Assembly (NCBI GenBank): GCA_027943335.1
Contig: BSBK01007037.1
Span: 894,001 to 958,000 of the forward strand
Source of the DNA: Chamaecyparis obtusa
Taxonomy: Eukaryota; Streptophyta; Pinopsida; Cupressales; Cupressaceae
Direction of reading: 5' to 3'
Length of the DNA stretch: 64,000 nucleotides
The translations under genes were made by a program, and so were the position numbers. Positions 34,474 to 47,055 of this stretch are shown piece after piece. The notes under the pieces were generated by a model. That model had not been told where the DNA came from. It made no database searches and worked only from the letters and a program-made list of their open reading frames with translations. Each line of letters opens with the position of its first letter. The first letter of the stretch is position 1.

Positions 34474-35363
34474 TAAATTAGTGCACTATGGAAAAATCCA
34501 AGAATGGATAGTCCAAAACTACACTAGCAACAACAATACCACAGAAAAATAACAAAGGGAATACTCAAATATAATTTCATTCAACATGCCTGGTTGTAAG
34601 GCCTTCCGGGTTAGGACCAAATACAAATAATTACAATAGTAATTTTGCAATCCTCTAGCTAGTCCAGCTCTGTGACACATCAACAACTCGTAGAAACACT
34701 AAGGCAGATTTAAACTTGAGCTTGCAAGCCACCAAGAAATCTCCTTGTCTCCAAGCATGCAAACCACTAGCTCTTCTATTATAAATATTGTACAAACAAC
34801 CTAATCTGCAAGATCTCACATGATCCAATTACTATCCTTCTTTCTGACTCCCTAAATAACTACCCAAACCTTCCTTAAATACACTTTTTCAACCACAAGT
34901 TGGCTAGAAGAAATAATTAACTCCTATGCCCAAGTCGGCTCCTAAAATAAACAATTATTAAATGCAATACAAGTCGGCTCTCAAATAGCCTTACAAATAA
35001 TTAATTCTCCATGTCAGCCTCTAGATCCACATAGGAGAATGTAACACAAGCTACCCGAATTAAATACATCAAGTCGGCCAATCAAATCTCCAAGAAATAC
35101 AATCGGTAAGCCAAACTATCAAATGCTAGTAAAAACAACCGAGCAAGCTAAGCATCATCGAATAAGTACTTTGACCAAGCACCACAAGCACCGCCGAGCA
35201 TAGGTTCTACTGAGTGCTAGAAGTTTACCGAGTTCCCTTCAGTGATTGAGCCCTTCAATGACAGAGCCCCTCAGTCAAAGCTACAACCAAGTAACATAGA
35301 AACATACCAACATGACACACCAACATGTAGGATTTCCAACTACCTTAGGATGCTCCTGCATGA
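34474..35363 (-). repeat. LTR 2 of the triple-LTR element (central)
   Basis: 890 bp. It is the 5' LTR for internal copy 1 and the 3' LTR for internal copy 2. Confidence 0.82.
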
Positions 35364-35584
35364 AACACCCCAGGTGAAAAAAGATGTTCTCAATGGCTGA
35401 AAGAACATATTCTGGGATTCAACACATAAACCCCAAACTGGTTTTTCACATACATATCCTCCAAGTCTTCAACTTGCACACTCTTCCACCTATTCTTTCT
35501 CTACCTTTTCAAGTCTTTCCTTGATAATCCACAGGTCAGTTCTCCATACTGATCTCCAATCCTTTCAGAATCCTTCAACTCAAC

Positions 35585-37123
35585 TTAGCTCCCAAAGCTC
35601 AGGTTCCTCCTACGAAGTGTTGTATCCAGCAAAGGCATCAAAGAAAACTTCTTGCCACCCTTCTCAATAGTAAACACATTCTTGACAAAGTCATGCATAG
35701 CCCTGCAATCACACTGCCAAGGTCTACCGAGAAATATGTGACAACTACTCATGTCCATAATATCACACAAAACTTGATCCTTATAATGGCCAATCTGAAA
35801 AATCAACAAGACATTGCTCCCTCACTTCTAAAGCATGAACATCTTACAACCAACCAATCCTATAAGGATAAGGATGTCTTACTCTCTTCAAACCAAGTTT
35901 TTGAACCATCTCCTCAACTACAAGGTTATCAGTACTACCACTATTCATAATCACATTAAAAATTTTACCTCCTGACTTGCACCGAGCTCTAAACAAATTA
36001 CTCCTCTGACAAGGTTCCACCTTAGTATCGAGTAGTGTTCTTCAAACCAGCAAGTTTTCTGAATCTACCTCAAGTTCATTTAGTATGTTCTCATCCACCA
36101 CAATAGTTCTTCGATCACCAATCTTCTGGGAACATTCAAATGATTAATGTCCTTCTTCACCATATTTATAACAAGTACCCTTAAAGGCAAACTTACCTGT
36201 CCTCTTTCTTGGTTCAACAGGTTTTGGTTCAACTTCAATTGTAGGTTTATTCTGCACTGAGTGATCTTGTTTCTCCTTTCCTCAAGAATTACCATGTTGT
36301 CTCCTCTTCTACTTATCTTCTTCCTTCAGGGCATACGGATAAGCATCCTCAACCGAATCAATCTTCAACATACCAATCTCATCCTAAATATTGAATCTCA
36401 AACAATTCACATACCGAGCTACCTTTTCCTTACCAAGTTGTCTGTGTCCAAACCGAATAGTCAACTTATAGAACTCCTTGGTATAGTCTTCAACAGTCAA
36501 ATCTTTCTACTTCAAGTTCTGCAACTTCTTTTAAAACAACTCAAGTTCATAGTCGACAAGTATGAACTTAGATTTCAATTTAGCCACCATAAATCTCCAC
36601 CGATTGATCTTCATTTCACCTTCATCTTCTCTATCCCTTTGTAATTCTTTCCACAAAGAGTAGCATGTCCTTTCAACTTTGTCTGTGAAAACCTCACTCT
36701 AAGAGGATCTTCAATTTCTTTAATCTCAAATAATTCTTCTAACTCACCAATCCAGTCAATCAAATCCTCTGGTCTCAAAGTACCAGAGAAGTTAGAATTT
36801 TCCATTTGGTAACTATTACTTAACCAAGCTCTAGATCTCTACAATTGAATAGTTTTGTCTTCACTAGATCTGTCCCTCTGATTGGTTCTATCATCTCCAC
36901 TAGATCCAGTAGCTTCAATGTCTTCAACAGCTTCCTCATAGCCATCATTAGTACCAAGATTCCTCGGCATACCAGCAGTAGCCCTCGTGATCTCAGTGAT
37001 CATATCATTCTTCATCAATTCTATCTCATATCTGAAATCTACTTTAACCTTTCCAGAAATCTTTGATTCTATAGCATCATAGAGATCTATAATCGCCCTA
37101 GGGTCTAATCTTCTCAAAGGCAT
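35585..37123 (-). pseudogene. gag-protease remnant, internal copy 2
   Basis: Pieces 37123-36839, 36805-36611, 36295-36080 and 35809-35585 share one minus-strand frame across about 513 codons, interrupted by stops. The second piece shows the gypsy gag motif with P-E-D-L-I-D-W-I and a C-terminal K-L-K-G-H-A-T-L. The last piece is the protease flap-to-end region with H-I-F-L-G-R-P-W-Q. The active site again reads N-S-G-S-T (Asn codon 35943-35945). The frame ends in a stop 222 bp before the LTR, so pol was already absent. Confidence 0.75.
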
Positions 37124-37220
37124 CCTTCAAGATCTTCTAAAACCCAAGGCAAAAAATCACTAACCCAAGGTCCTGGTGCAAACTGCCTCAACTTGGTGAT
37201 CTGTTTACACACTCAAGAAC

Positions 37221-37240
37221 AACCTGGCTCTAATACCACC
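37221..37240 (-). other. Primer-binding site, initiator tRNA-Met type (internal copy 2)
   Basis: Identical in sequence to the first site, adjoining LTR 3. Confidence 0.85.
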
Positions 37241-38136
37241 TGACATAGTGCACTATGGAAAAATCCAAGAATGGATAGTTCAAAACTACAATAGCAACAA
37301 AAATATTGCGGAAACATAACAAAGGGAACGCTCAAATATAATTTCATTCAACATGCCCAGTTGTAAGGCCTTCCGAGTTAGGCCCAAATACAAACAATTA
37401 CAATAGTAATTCTGCAATCCTCTAGCTGGTCCAATTATGTGACACATCAACAAATGTTATAAACACTAAGGCAGATCTAAACTTGATCTCGCAAGCCATC
37501 AAGCAATCTTCTTGTCTCCAAGCATACAAACCACTAGCTCTTCTATTATAAATATCAGACAAACAATCTGATCTGCAAGATCTCATAGGATCCAATTACT
37601 ATCCTTCTTTTTGACTCCCTAAATAACTACCCAAACCTTCCTTACATACACTTCTTCCACCACAAGTCAGCTCAAAGAAATAACTAACTCCTAAGCCCAA
37701 GTCATCTCCTAAAACAAACAATTATTAAATGCAATAGAAGTCAGATCTCAAATAGCCTTACAAATAATTAATTCTCCATGTCAACCTCTAGATCCACATA
37801 GGAGAATGTAACACAAGCTACCCAAATTAAATACATTAAGTCAACCAACCAAATTTCCAAGAAATCAAGTCGGTAAGCCAAACTACTGAGTGCCAGTAAA
37901 AATAAATGAGCAAGCTAAGAATCACTAAGCAAACACTTCGAACGAGCACCACAAGCACTATCAAGCATAGGTTCTATCGAGTGCCATAAGTTTACCAAGT
38001 TCCTTCAGCGACCGAGCCCTTCAATGACCGAGCCCCTCGGTCAAAGTTGCAATCGAGTAACATAAAAAACTCCAACATACCAACATGACACATGAACATG
38101 TAGGATTTCCAACTACCCTAGGATGCTCCTGCATCA
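37241..38136 (-). repeat. LTR 3 of the triple-LTR element (5' LTR)
   Basis: 896 bp, from TGACATAGTGCAC to CTCCTGCATCA on the + strand, followed by TSD CTAGT at 38137-38141. The termini TG...CA are intact here. Confidence 0.82.
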
Positions 38137-38954
38137 CTAGTAGTTATGGTGAGTTTGGCATGATCAGTTATCCTTGTCTTCATGAGAGGATTTCAGGTTT
38201 CCTAATATGATCACACTAGAAAGTCGGAGTCCAGTGAGATCATTCCAAGGTGTTGACATATGTGATGACACTTCCTTGATTTCATTCTAGGTTTCCTACA
38301 TGTGTTGGTTGCCTCTGGGTTAGTATGTGTACCTTTTATTTTTTAGTTGTACCCTTGAGATAGGAGCTTTTAGGATCCTTTCTTAGTTTACCTGATTTGA
38401 TTGGTATTGTTATCTGAGTGGGATTTGATGTTATCTCCTCAGCACGGTGGGAGAGGAACCATAGATTTCCACGAGCTTGGGAGGTAGTGATTCTTTCATC
38501 ATTTGAGACTCTGACGTCCCTATTCTTGTGCCAGATGATCCTAGTTGTAGTTATTTCCTTTCCTATCTTCTTGGAGACTTATTCTTGTTCTTGTACTTCT
38601 CTATTTTGTACTTTGTATTTTATTGTAATGACATATCCTGCGACATGTGTAATAGATGTTGATGATTATGTGTACTTTATTATTTAGATGTAATTATGAT
38701 GTAATATGTAGTTGAGTTAGGGGACAAATGTAATTGATATTGTAAATCTATTTGCGTATTTTCTACATCAAGGACCCTTGAGATGTGTAATCTAATGTGG
38801 AGATTATATTTATGTTTATGTACTTATGGACTTTATGTTATACTTTCATTTGTTTATTCATTATTGTTTGTAAACATTTAAGAAAAAAATTATTCTATAA
38901 ACTTAGTAACATGTTTAGGTTAATATCTCATGGGTTCCCTGCTAGGGCATTACA

Positions 38955-39128
38955 GGGAGCCTTTCAAAAACTCTTGTTCCTCATCTTGTTCTTGGCCTCT
39001 TGGGAAGTTTAGTTTTGTCAAGGTTGTTTTTTGTGAATGGTCATTATATTACTAGAAGTTAAAGTTTTTGTGGCCTTGTTAAAACCCAAAGCTCAAGTTA
39101 AGAGAGCCTAAAAAAACCCAAGGATTAT
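38955..39128 (+). other. Fragment of D-family internal 3' end
   Basis: 174 bp between two D LTRs. Its last 75 bp (taaagtt...gttaaaacccaaag) resemble the sequence before the first D LTR (12690-12752). It is probably all that remains of the second element's interior. Confidence 0.4.
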
Positions 39129-39794
39129 TGTAATGCCCCTCCAATCCTAAAAATCTTGGTTGTGCTCTCTAGGAAGTTAGATTGTGTTATAATTGATTTC
39201 ATGGTTATTTTATAAAAGAATGATCCTTCTTGAGATGGTTTCTTCCTAATCATTATAACTTCATATTTTAGTTTGGGAAATAATAATATTGCATAGGTAT
39301 GTTCCTATACATCTTCTTGTGTGTCAGTGATAGTATAGGACCTCAATGCTAAAAGGATCACCTGATAGACTTATATGCTTCTATGTGAGATGCTCATTAT
39401 TAATGTTTAAGATTATCTTAGGTTAATTAATTATAATCACTAAAAGGGTTAGATGTGTTACTTACTCTAATGATGTTACTTGTATACTCGAGATTAGACA
39501 TGAATTCTATATTGAGGATTGTATGATTTGTTTATCTTGATCTGGTAATGTGACATTCTAAGTACATGCCTGATGATTAAAATGGGTTGTTAAAGTCAAT
39601 AGATGATTTACATTTACATGATTATGTTATGATGCAATTTGAAATACAGATTATTCTGGTACTAATCACACTAATCCATTTATGCTTTGTTGATGTCACT
39701 ATCTGATGTGAGTGTAGGATGATGGGAGGCAGTCATATTTACTCCTACAGGAGGTCCACATGATGTCAGACTCTCCCTCCTTGTTTGATGTTGT

Positions 39795-39820
39795 CTGTGT
39801 GTGTGTGTGTGTGTGTGTGT
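39795..39820. repeat. (GT)n microsatellite
   Basis: Thirteen or so uninterrupted GT units within the D LTR. Confidence 0.9.
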
Positions 39821-40325
39821 CGGTTGGTGTTGTAGGATGTAGGTACCAGGCATCGACTCCACCTGGCTACATAGGTTTGAGCCTGCCTTAAAAATACTTG
39901 AACTGTTGTTGTGTGGAGATATTACCAAGACTACTCTCAAGGTTACCCGTGGACTTAGATTTTGATTTAGGAGGTTACCCTAGTTGGGGGATTTGAATGG
40001 AATTTTTGATGTGGTCTTGTGATTTATGATTCTAAGATTAATGTTGTGAGTTAGAATTATCCTTGTGTATATCTATATTATGTATTCTATATCTATGTCA
40101 TAATTAAATGGATATTATAGAAGTATGTGTATATGTGGGTGCACAAGCATATGCCCATGCATATATAAATAATATTATTTCATGTGTTTTTATTTTCTTT
40201 TTTAAGTGGTATTTTAATGATTAAATAAAGTGTATTAAATAGAGTGTATTAAATGTATTAAATAAAAGTGGAAATAATAGTAGTAATAAGATATTATAAA
40301 ATTTCTTTGGGGTAAAACTACCTAT

Positions 40326-40394
40326 CTAGGAGGGAGTTGAACTCAAGACCTCCTAGAAGTTAGGCTAGTTGGATTCCAATTGTGCTATGTGTTT
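40326..40394 (-). ncRNA. tRNA-like sequence (A and B boxes), probably a fossil
   Basis: The minus strand carries an A-box-like TAGCACAATTGG (40387-40376) and a B-box-like GAGTTCAACTCCC (40344-40332), 43 nt start to start, as in a tRNA. An anticodon-like arm CTAG-8 nt-CTAG lies between. The acceptor and T stems do not pair well and no CCA-adjacent stem is convincing. It is not a working tRNA; a tRNA-derived SINE head or decayed tRNA copy is the likeliest source. Confidence 0.35.
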
Positions 40395-43300
40395 TCCTTG
40401 GAAGCTTTTTTCTAATTCTTCTTGTTATTGGTTTCTTTGGAGGCAATTTTAATTAAATTTATTAAAAAATTTATTTTAAGTGTTTACGAGAATGATTGGT
40501 TTGATTTTCAACCCAACTATAGAAGTTGGAGAAGTTTCTTCCCGTAAATAAACTACTCAAACCATATAGTTGGAGGATAAATATTTGTATCTAAGTGTTT
40601 TGGGGGAGAGAGGTTTTTAGGAAGATTTTGAGGTTTTTTGCATTGATTTTTTGGGAAAGTTTATTTGAAGTTTTTCTGTGAGATTGAGAGTTCTCTAGTT
40701 TTGTGAGTGAAAGGGTGTGTGGATTGTTTGAAGATTGGTTTCTAGAAGAAGCTATCCATGACTATGCTACCAACTCAAGGCTTAGATATTTGTAGAGTGT
40801 ACTCCAGCCATTGGAAGAGGATTCTTCGTAGGACCCTAGGTAGGTTCTAAACTGGGATGAATCTCAATTCTTCATGTGTGTATGTTTTTGTATATGAATG
40901 ATATGTGTTGGATTAGTATATGATATTTTACTATGAATTGAAAAGGGAAACTTATATAAGTTATGTTTTTTGTGTATTTTTATTGTGCTCCCGTGAAGTA
41001 ATTTTATGAATGTTTGTATAGTTATTGTTGTGAAATATCTCCTGAAAGTTTAGGAATTCCTTTTATTTCTTAGGATTGTGTATTATATTGTTATTAAATG
41101 TATTAGGGATGTTTAGGAAGAATTAGGAAGGGTTAGGGAGGTTTAGGGAAGAGATGCAATCTTTGTTCCCCATTGTTGCTTTGGAGGCCTCTCTATGATT
41201 TATTGTTTTCATTTATTTAATCTTTTCTTAGACTTAGGTAGTGTTGAGGATGTATTTTGGATGTTGTACTAAGGTCCCTACATCAGGTTGACCTTAGGGA
41301 ACCTTTCCTAGGCACTCTCCACGCCTAAAAAAGTCAGTTTTTGGCCTTTTCAGGAAGTTTTGAATTCAATTTCTTGAAAGCATCTTGTGGTGTCATACGA
41401 CATTGTACTCATACCTATAAGAAACTTGGTCAAATTTCATATGGGAATGCATACATTGTTGTAAGGTTTCCTTTAAAATTTGTTTGGAGTTTTTAAGGGT
41501 TTAAGGGGCTTAAAAATTACAGTTTTCGAGCTTAGAACCTTTATAACTCATTCCTTATGATTGGGCTACAATTTGTATCACCTATGTATGTTCATAATTT
41601 GTTTTTTCTTATGTTTTATGGTGTTACTTGTGATGTTTCAGTGTTTGGTATATACTTGAGTTCATTTTATGAGGCTAGGACTCGTTCTGGTGGAAGGATT
41701 TAAACAAATATAACATTTAAGTATAAGTCTAATATATTTAATTTCTTATACTTTAAGTTATATTTGTATAAATACCTTTTAGGATGTTTGAGATAGGTTC
41801 CAGCTTGATAGGAGTTAAGATGCAGATTTTCGATTTTGGGGATTTCTGAAAAAAATTCAGACTTAGCCAAATTTTAAGCGTTGGAGGATTCCCTAGACTT
41901 ATAAAAACAAGCTATGGAATGTTGTGTTAATGCATGTGGAAAGTTCTATGTTGTATCTTATGATGTCTTGTGATAGACATTCTTCCTATGTTTCCTGTTA
42001 TGTACATGGATAAGGTTAGGACTCATCTTGAGGGCTTGAGTGCACATGAGAGTTTCCTAAACCTATGAATTAGGACATGGAAGTGTTCTTTTAAGGTTAG
42101 GACTCATCCTGAGGTCCTAAGTGTGCAGGAGAGTTTCCTAAACCTATGAATCAGGACTTGGAAGTATTATCTTGTATTTATGGCTTATGATGGGGTAAGG
42201 GACTAGAAACCCTAGGTGAGTGGCTCACCATAGGTGTTGGAACCCAAAGTGGTTGCCAAATGATCCTATGGGTGGGTTTGTAATCAAGTGATAACCTTAA
42301 AAATTAACCTGGGAAGGGGGGATTCAAAAGATAATGAAAGAAAATATAATAAGGCCACACATGCCTGATTGGAGTATTGGGACCAGGGATAACTACCAGG
42401 GTGGATCCCTATTCATAAAGGGGGGACCGAGGTTACATGGTTTCCATGGTGGATCCCAATACATAGGTTGTGTGATGACACTCACTTGGGTGGTATCCTA
42501 GAGCCTTAGCCTCGATGTTATAGTATGATTATATTTAATGTGCTTTACTCTTTTTTCTTTTGAGTTTAGATTTATTGGTTTTTGAGACTTATATTTCCTT
42601 AAGGTCTTGAGGGTACCTTGGTTCTATCTCCTAGCATGGGGGGTGGAACTTTACCAGTTTCACATGGTTGGGTGGAAAATATTTTTTGAGGTATTGTTCG
42701 TGGTTCATGGTTCGTGGATTGGATTCTAAGGGGATTGAATATTGGTAAATCAATTAAGAACTATATATAAGTAATTCCTACCCTATCTCTCTTATGCATT
42801 TTAAAATGACATTGAAAGAAATGATTTTATTCAAACCTTTGTATTGAAAAGTACTTATGGATGTAAACTTCTTAAAGGAAACTTGTTTTGATATGGGCAA
42901 TGGTTAAAAGATATGTTAAAGCTTGAAGGGTATCTCTAGGTGAAAATAATAAGGGAAGGGAAACTTGTAATGTAACTGAAAGTAGTAATGAGATGTAATG
43001 ATCCTATGTGTATGATGTGAGGCTATTAAAAAAAACTAGGTTTAAATCTCAATCCATAACTAGATGTATGCAATGTTATAAATGATTCAGTAGATGGTTT
43101 AAGATTGTAAGCAATGGAAGGTGTATTTATGTGTTGATAGTGAAAACAATGAAAGAGGAAATAATAAATGTATTTAGGGTGTTTGATAAGTGAATGTTGT
43201 GTAAGTTTGGTAAAGAAAATGAATTGAAAAAGTTCATTAATGTAAATTGGTTTCAATGTGGAATGAAAGCAATGTCTCAATGTAAATCGAAGTTGAAGTG

Positions 43301-43492
43301 GAAATAGAATTCGTTAGATTAAGTAATAAAATGCAATGCTTGATAATGGTAAAGGAATTCATTAAGGGAACCTTAAAGAATTTACTTGTGAATGGTAATG
43401 ATGATATGTTAGAATGTTAAGAAAAAATTTGTTAGTTGTAATTTTAGGTCATAGACCTGATTCCTTATGGGTTCCCTGGCGAGGACATTACA

Positions 43493-45400
43493 ATTATGCT
43501 CAAGGTTAAGGGATCGTATAAAAATTATTTGTACTAAGTTTTATGGCATATGCCTCTTATTGTTACAGCTTGTGCCTTCAATGTTTAGTCTCTTTTGGGT
43601 TGTTTCTTTTCCATTGTTTGAGGGGCTACTAGTTAGTTGTGATCTATATCCTTTGTAGCTATTTTTTAAGAATTCTAGATCATGTCAAAATCTTCTTATA
43701 TGGGGATTTAGGACCCCTTTAAAACATGTTTTGCCTTGATAAAAACATGGATTTTATTATATTCATGGGAGACACATTTGACATTCTCTTTAACTAAATA
43801 GGACAATATAAAACATAAATTCAATGCTAGAAATAGCTCAAATTTTAAAAAATAACTACCAATGGTTTACACTTCTCAGAATCAAGCCAACATGGCCATA
43901 TTTTTGTACCTATGAAAAACCTTGTTATGATCCAACTTGGCCTTATTCTTGTAAAGTAACTCCATATACAAATATTCTTATACTAATTTTGACTTTTAAA
44001 GAGCTAATTTTATAGACTTGTAAATAGGTCTTAAACATGAAACATGGTACCCAAAGATGAATCTTCATTCTAGATGTTTGATAAATTAGTTTTCCTTTGT
44101 TAAATGTGGAATTAAAGGATTTTTTATGCAATAGCTTCCCTCCAATTTGAGCACACACAATACATTAAATGAAACATCACATTAAATGCCACAACTGATA
44201 ATATACCAAGAGACACATATTGCCCATTTCTAAGCACCCACTTTGAGAAGCCTAATAGTCACTCATTTATTCTCTTCACTTGTCAACAAGTCACCTTTAC
44301 CATTGCTAGTGGAACCCATCATCCCTTATGAATGTATTGGAAACAATAATGAGATATAATATTAAACATTATTTTTCAAATGCATCCTAAATACATAGTG
44401 ACACTTTCGAAGGATGTTGTAACCATACACTATGACATAGTATTTACAAGGTAGATGACACATTAATCCTAGAAATATTAAGCATGCTTAATTTAGTGTC
44501 CATAATTATCTACAATTCCTCTAACCTTTACAAAGATGAGTGTTTTGATCATTTTGAAAGTATAAATAAATTCCTTTCAAACATTTATTATGATTTTTAT
44601 GAATTTGTTTAAGAATGCGTTAAATACATTATAGGGTGTCATGAATTTGGCTAAGAAAAAAGGAAGAAGTAGGTGTTGTATGTATATATGTCATAACTGA
44701 ATTTCAGACACTAAAACTATTTTAAATAATTGTCAACTTTTTATAGACTTTTTGGCTTGGTCGCTTGTTGACGACCTAAGTCAACTTAATTGTTTTGTTA
44801 GACATGTTTTATGATATGATGGATTAATAAAGATCTGAAATTTTCTATTTTTAGTTAGAATGTTATTTAAATGCAAAAAGGATTTATCATGTTAAGAAAG
44901 GATGTTATGTGTAAAATATCATTTTATGATTATTTGATTTAAAATATTCAAGATGAGTTTATGCAAGTTGAATTGATGATTGATTTAGTAACTAACATAC
45001 TGATGTGAGGTTTGAGTGCTCCATTTTGGACATGATAGAAGACGGGGATTTGGCCGAGGTAGGGGAGCCTAGCTTCCCCTTATGGATAAGATCAAAATTA
45101 TATGGATATATCATACACCACATAGTTTTTTATATTTTTGCGTAAATCTATTTTGTTGTGTCTAATTTATCTGGAAAGTGGGGTGTGTATGGGTAAATAA
45201 GATTAAATGATAAAAAAAAATAGTGACTTGTTATTGGTGAAATTTAATTTAACTTATACTTAGAAATTTATGCTTGTTAGAAATGCTATTATTAAAATCA
45301 TTGTTATTCTCTTTTATTTAAAATTAAGATTTATTAAAAAAAAGTGTAGATTAGTTTATTATATTTTAATTATGTCTGCAACTGAATGGGAGATTGAGTC
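43493..45400. other. Unassigned spacer containing repeat R copy B
   Basis: No gene or element termini are recognised apart from the dispersed repeat at 44371-44690. Confidence 0.45.
44371..44690. repeat. Dispersed repeat R, copy B
   Basis: Collinear with 11-329 in the same orientation; see that entry. Confidence 0.75.
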
Positions 45401-45639
45401 ATAATTGTTATTTAAATCAATTTGTTAATTGATAGTCTGACTGGCGTGGTTGAGAGGGAAGACAGTTTCCTTTGGGAGTTATTTGATGTAGAAAATAAGG
45501 AGTCAACATCCCCATTCGGGGGCATGATTGACACCATTGCAGATAAGTGGAGTTGCATAGCAACAGAGTAAAGGGAGAGCAAGGGATACACATGAGGAGA
45601 AGGGAGGTGAGTAAAAGAAAAGAGAGATCATGTTTTGGA

Positions 45640-45940
45640 AAGGAACGGTGTAACATATGAAGGGCGAAGTATATAGAAGAGCTGGGGAGTATTGGAGAGG
45701 AAGCTGCGTTGTATAGCAAGGAGCTGGGTAGTATTTGAGAGGGCAGTGTATGATAGGAAGGAGCTGGGAGTATTAGGGGGTTGTGTAATATATGAAGGAG
45801 CTGGAGTATTAGAGAAGGAGTTGTGATGGATATAAAGGAGGTAGGTAGTATTTGAGAGGGAAGCGTAGTACATAGAAGGGATGTGTAGAACTAAGAGGAG
45901 AGCTGGGTAGAAACTAAGGAGAGTTACGTAGAAACTAAAT
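45640..45940. repeat. Purine-rich degenerate minisatellite
   Basis: Imperfect units of about 40-50 bp built on aaggagctgggtagtattt-gagaggga, e.g. near 45675, 45720, 45757, 45795 and 45838. The strand is almost free of pyrimidine runs. Frames on the other strand are artefacts. Confidence 0.6.
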
Positions 45941-46069
45941 GGGAGATACTGTATATAGTGGAATGTGGACCTCTAATCCAACTACACACGCAACATGGTC
46001 ATTAGTCACATGATCGAATTACGAGAGAGAGTATGAATTACTCAATTTGAAATTCGTGGTGAAGTGACC

Positions 46070-46970
46070 TGTTGCCTCCTATGTAGATGGGGTGTTTAAT
46101 TACTCTCAGAATGAGAGCCAACAACCATAAGACCAGTACTACAATGGAGGATTTGAAAGCTATGAAGATAAATAAACTGAAATTAAACTAGAATGAGTGC
46201 AATTTAATCTAAAATGCTTTGAAGGAAATATTATATTAATCTAAAATAGCTTTGAAAGAAATATGAAGTGCCAATTTATTCTAAGGAACTTGAAAAAGAG
46301 ATTAGATTAAGCTATGAGAAATCAAGTAGACTAAATATAATGAAGATGCAAAATTAAACTAAATGAGAAAATTATACTAATATGCAATAAAAGCTTTGAA
46401 TGAATTGAGACAAAAAAAGTGCTATAGTTTAATTTCTCTCAAAAATTGCTCCCCTCTTGAATGAAGAAAGAGGTTCATTAAATAGGCAAGCCCAAGGAGA
46501 GAACGAAGAGGTTCTTGATTTGAAACTCCTGACTCTTCATTCCCTATTGAGACAAAAAGGCATGAATTACTTAATTAAAAGAATGTTTATTGCCACATAA
46601 GGGTGACCGTTCAAATAATTTGAATTATTAATTCAAATAAAGGTGTCCATTCAAATAACAAGTAATATTAATTCCTTTTTATGTATATTAGCCAAATGGG
46701 GTAGATTTTAATTTAATTTAAAGCACTTAGGACTTTAGAATTAAATTAATTTATCATAGGGGTAATTTAGCTAATAAAGTCGAAGACTTTAGGAATTAAT
46801 TATAGTGTGAGATTAATGCAAATTAGGGTTTTTGCAATTGACATCAAGTCAAACTAAGTCAGGTAGGAGAGAGAAAATTACCTAGTAAACTAGGACTTTG
46901 ATGATGTAAAATTGACGAAAATGCACCAAAATCGATTGAGTTTATTAAGTGCCAATTTTGGGATATTACA
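46070..46970 (-). repeat. 3' LTR of element C (Tat-type gypsy)
   Basis: The right edge is firm: the LTR's TG (minus strand TGTAATATCC) abuts the polypurine tract at 46971. The left edge, tgttgcctcc at 46070, is chosen as the nearest reasonable TG (minus-strand CA end) and is less sure because the other LTR lies outside the window. A minus-strand TATTTAA near 46480 could be its TATA box. Confidence 0.55.
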
Positions 46971-46987
46971 TTTGCCCCTCTTTGAAT
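46971..46987 (-). other. Polypurine tract of element C
   Basis: The minus strand reads TTCAAAGAGGGGCAAA directly before the LTR TGTAA. The core matches that of element B (57668-57680) exactly, including the first LTR bases. Confidence 0.85.
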
Positions 46988-47055
46988 TGATGTGCGAACA
47001 ACGCGTTGATTCAAAGAATAGTCTGAAGTGACAGATAACGAGAAGAATTTTTGGA

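Larger units (their letters stand above)
31716..38136 (-). mobile_element. Non-autonomous gag-protease LTR element, LTR-I-LTR-I-LTR
   Basis: Three direct LTR copies (31716-32600, 34474-35363, 37241-38136; 885-896 bp) alternate with two internal regions (32601-34473 and 35364-37240; 1.87 kb each). The whole is flanked by one TSD. In minus orientation each LTR begins TGATGCAGGAGC (diverged in two copies) and ends near GTGCACTA-GTCA. Each internal region starts with an initiator-tRNA-Met primer-binding site. Only gag and an aspartic protease of Ty3/gypsy type are encoded; reverse transcriptase, RNase H and integrase are absent. Compact elements of this kind have been described in plants as terminal-repeat elements with a gag domain. 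Confidence 0.82.
39129..43492 (+). repeat. D-family long LTR, second copy (4.36 kb)
   Basis: Starts TGTAATGCCC and ends GGACATTACA, so the termini carry a perfect 6-bp inverted repeat (TGTAAT/ATTACA). It shares several blocks with the first D copy. It holds a (GT)n run (39795-39820) and a tRNA-like stretch. No coding frame. LTRs of this size occur in long plant gypsy elements. Confidence 0.55.

Noticed and set aside
40326..40394. A functional tRNA gene
   Set aside because: Acceptor and T stems do not pair; kept only as a tRNA-like fossil.
46004..46016. gtcacatgatcg near 46 kb resembling an arm of the LINE hairpin array
   Set aside because: Single short match without a partner arm; likely chance.
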